From: Actinocrinis sp046724665 | GTDB taxonomy: Bacteria > Actinomycetota > Actinomycetes > Streptomycetales > Catenulisporaceae | Direction: 5' to 3' | DNA length: 5,296 bases | Assembly (NCBI GenBank): GCA_046724665.1 | Contig: JBKOWZ010000063.1 | Span: 1-5,296 of the forward strand | Shown here: piece by piece, positions 4,628-5,296 of the stretch | Position numbering within the stretch: the stretch's first letter is position 1 | Layout: each line of letters opens with the position of its first letter | Notes under the pieces: generated by a model | Seen by the model: the letters and a program-made list of their open reading frames with translations, nothing else | Databases searched by the model: none | Told to the model about the DNA's origin: nothing | Made by a program: the position numbers and the translations under genes

Positions 4628-5296
4628 TTACGGCACCGCGAAGCCGACCAGCGCGGCCAGCACGCCGAGCACGCCCGCGCCGACCAGCGCGCTGACCACG
4701 TCGCGCCGCAGCACCAGCAGCCACAGGCCCGCGGCGGCCAGCACCACGAACTGCCACGGCTCGGTCAACGCCCGCCCCAGCGTGACCGCCGAACCGCCGA
4801 TCGCCCCGATCGTGGCCGGGCCCGCGCCGTCGAGGAAGGCCTGCACCGTGGCGCTGCCGCGCAGCCGGTCGAACCGGCTCGCGCCGAACAGGACGAAGAG
4901 GAACGACGGCGCGAACGCGATGACGGCCGCGAACAGCGCGCCGAGCACGCCCGAAGCCGCGTAGCCGACCACGGCGACGGTCTGCACGACCGGCCCCGGG
5001 GTGATCTGGCCGAGCGCCACGGCCGTGGTGAACTGCGTCGCCGTCATGTAGTGGTAGTGGTCCACCGCGTCGGACTGCATCAGCGGGATGATGACGAAGC
5101 CGCCGCCGTAGGACAGCGCGCCGACCTTGAACGCGGTCCAGGCCAGCCCGCCGAGCCCGCCGGCCGCGGGCGTAGCGACGGCCAGCAGCGGCCAGAGCGC
5201 GGCGCGGGCCCGCGGTGCGGCGAACCGCCGCCGCCACGCGATCTCCGCCGCGCCGCAGCCGAGCAGGACCAGGACCAGAAACGGGCCGATCACGAT
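4628..5296 (-). CDS. chrA: CHR-family (ChrA-like) transporter, C-terminal half, 5' end outside the window
   Basis: This is a membrane transporter of the chromate ion transporter (CHR) family. The visible 222 residues run without a break from the window edge, so the gene begins beyond 5296; the GTG at 5293 is internal. Counting from that GTG, a membrane segment (1-16) and a linker precede a full CHR domain. That domain starts at LAWTAFKVGALSYGGGFVIIPLM (50-72), with the characteristic GGG and IPLM, followed by GQITPGPVVQTV (95-106) and further hydrophobic segments to the C-terminus (about 109-137, 159-173, 181-195, 199-219). This matches the second half of long-chain CHR proteins, which have two such domains in roughly 400 residues. 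Known members export chromate or take up related oxyanions; chromate specificity here is assumed from the family only. It is convergent with the permease, only 8 bp apart, and probably unrelated to the exporter. Confidence 0.88.
   Translation of the reverse strand: MVIGPFLVLVLLGCGAAEIAWRRRFAAPRARAALWPLLAVATPAAGGLGGLAWTAFKVGALSYGGGFVIIPLMQSDAVDHYHYMTATQFTTAVALGQITPGPVVQTVAVVGYAASGVLGALFAAVIAFAPSFLFVLFGASRFDRLRGSATVQAFLDGAGPATIGAIGGSAVTLGRALTEPWQFVVLAAAGLWLLVLRRDVVSALVGAGVLGVLAALVGFAVP

Noticed and set aside
3354..5237. A 627-residue open frame on the minus strand
   Set aside because: It is antisense to the ABC ATPase and permease and out of frame with the CHR transporter. Its Arg/Gly/Ala/Gln-rich low-complexity translation is typical of shadow frames in high-GC DNA.

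Overview
The window is GC-rich throughout, with strong G/C bias at third codon positions, GTG starts, a DrrA/DrrB-like exporter and a TrmB-LuxR-type regulator. This points to the chromosome of a high-GC actinomycete. A Pseudonocardiaceae or Streptomyces-like host is my inference and is not proven by the sequence. I see no rRNA, tRNA, CRISPR array or insertion sequence.

Left third (1-1783): a possible peptide-signalling neighbourhood. On the minus strand are a 55-residue, signal-peptide-bearing protein (20-187) ending in SPNNLIWD and a 101-residue small cytosolic protein (370-675). Transcribed away from them is a 330-residue regulator (791-1783). It has an N-terminal TrmB-like winged helix, a middle sensor-like region and a C-terminal LuxR/GerE helix-turn-helix. 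The non-coding gaps hold three perfect inverted repeats (200-216, 262-286, 738-753), which are candidate operators or hairpins. A short hairpin also follows the 101-residue gene.

Middle (1770-3029): a conserved-looking protein of unknown function (minus, 1770-2351) overlaps the 3' end of the regulator gene tail-to-tail by 14 bp. It is divergent from a TetR-family repressor (plus, 2406-3029). Their 54-bp shared gap carries a GC-rich palindrome and two -10-like hexamers. Each hexamer ends exactly 6 nt before a GTG, as expected for leaderless transcripts.

Right part (3026-4619): an exporter cassette. Directly after tetR comes a perfect TTGACA with a 17-bp spacer and a -10-like hexamer, again 6 nt before a GTG start. 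An AT-rich 20-bp near-palindrome covers the -10 and start region and is the best candidate for the TetR operator. The promoter would drive an ABC ATPase (3061-3813), which overlaps its ABC-2 permease (3810-4619) by 4 bp. The simplest model is that TetR binds an unknown drug or metabolite and releases the operator, so that the ATPase-permease pair is made and exports the compound.

Right edge (4628-5296): the C-terminal half of a CHR-family (ChrA-like) transporter on the minus strand. It is convergent with the permease and truncated by the window edge.
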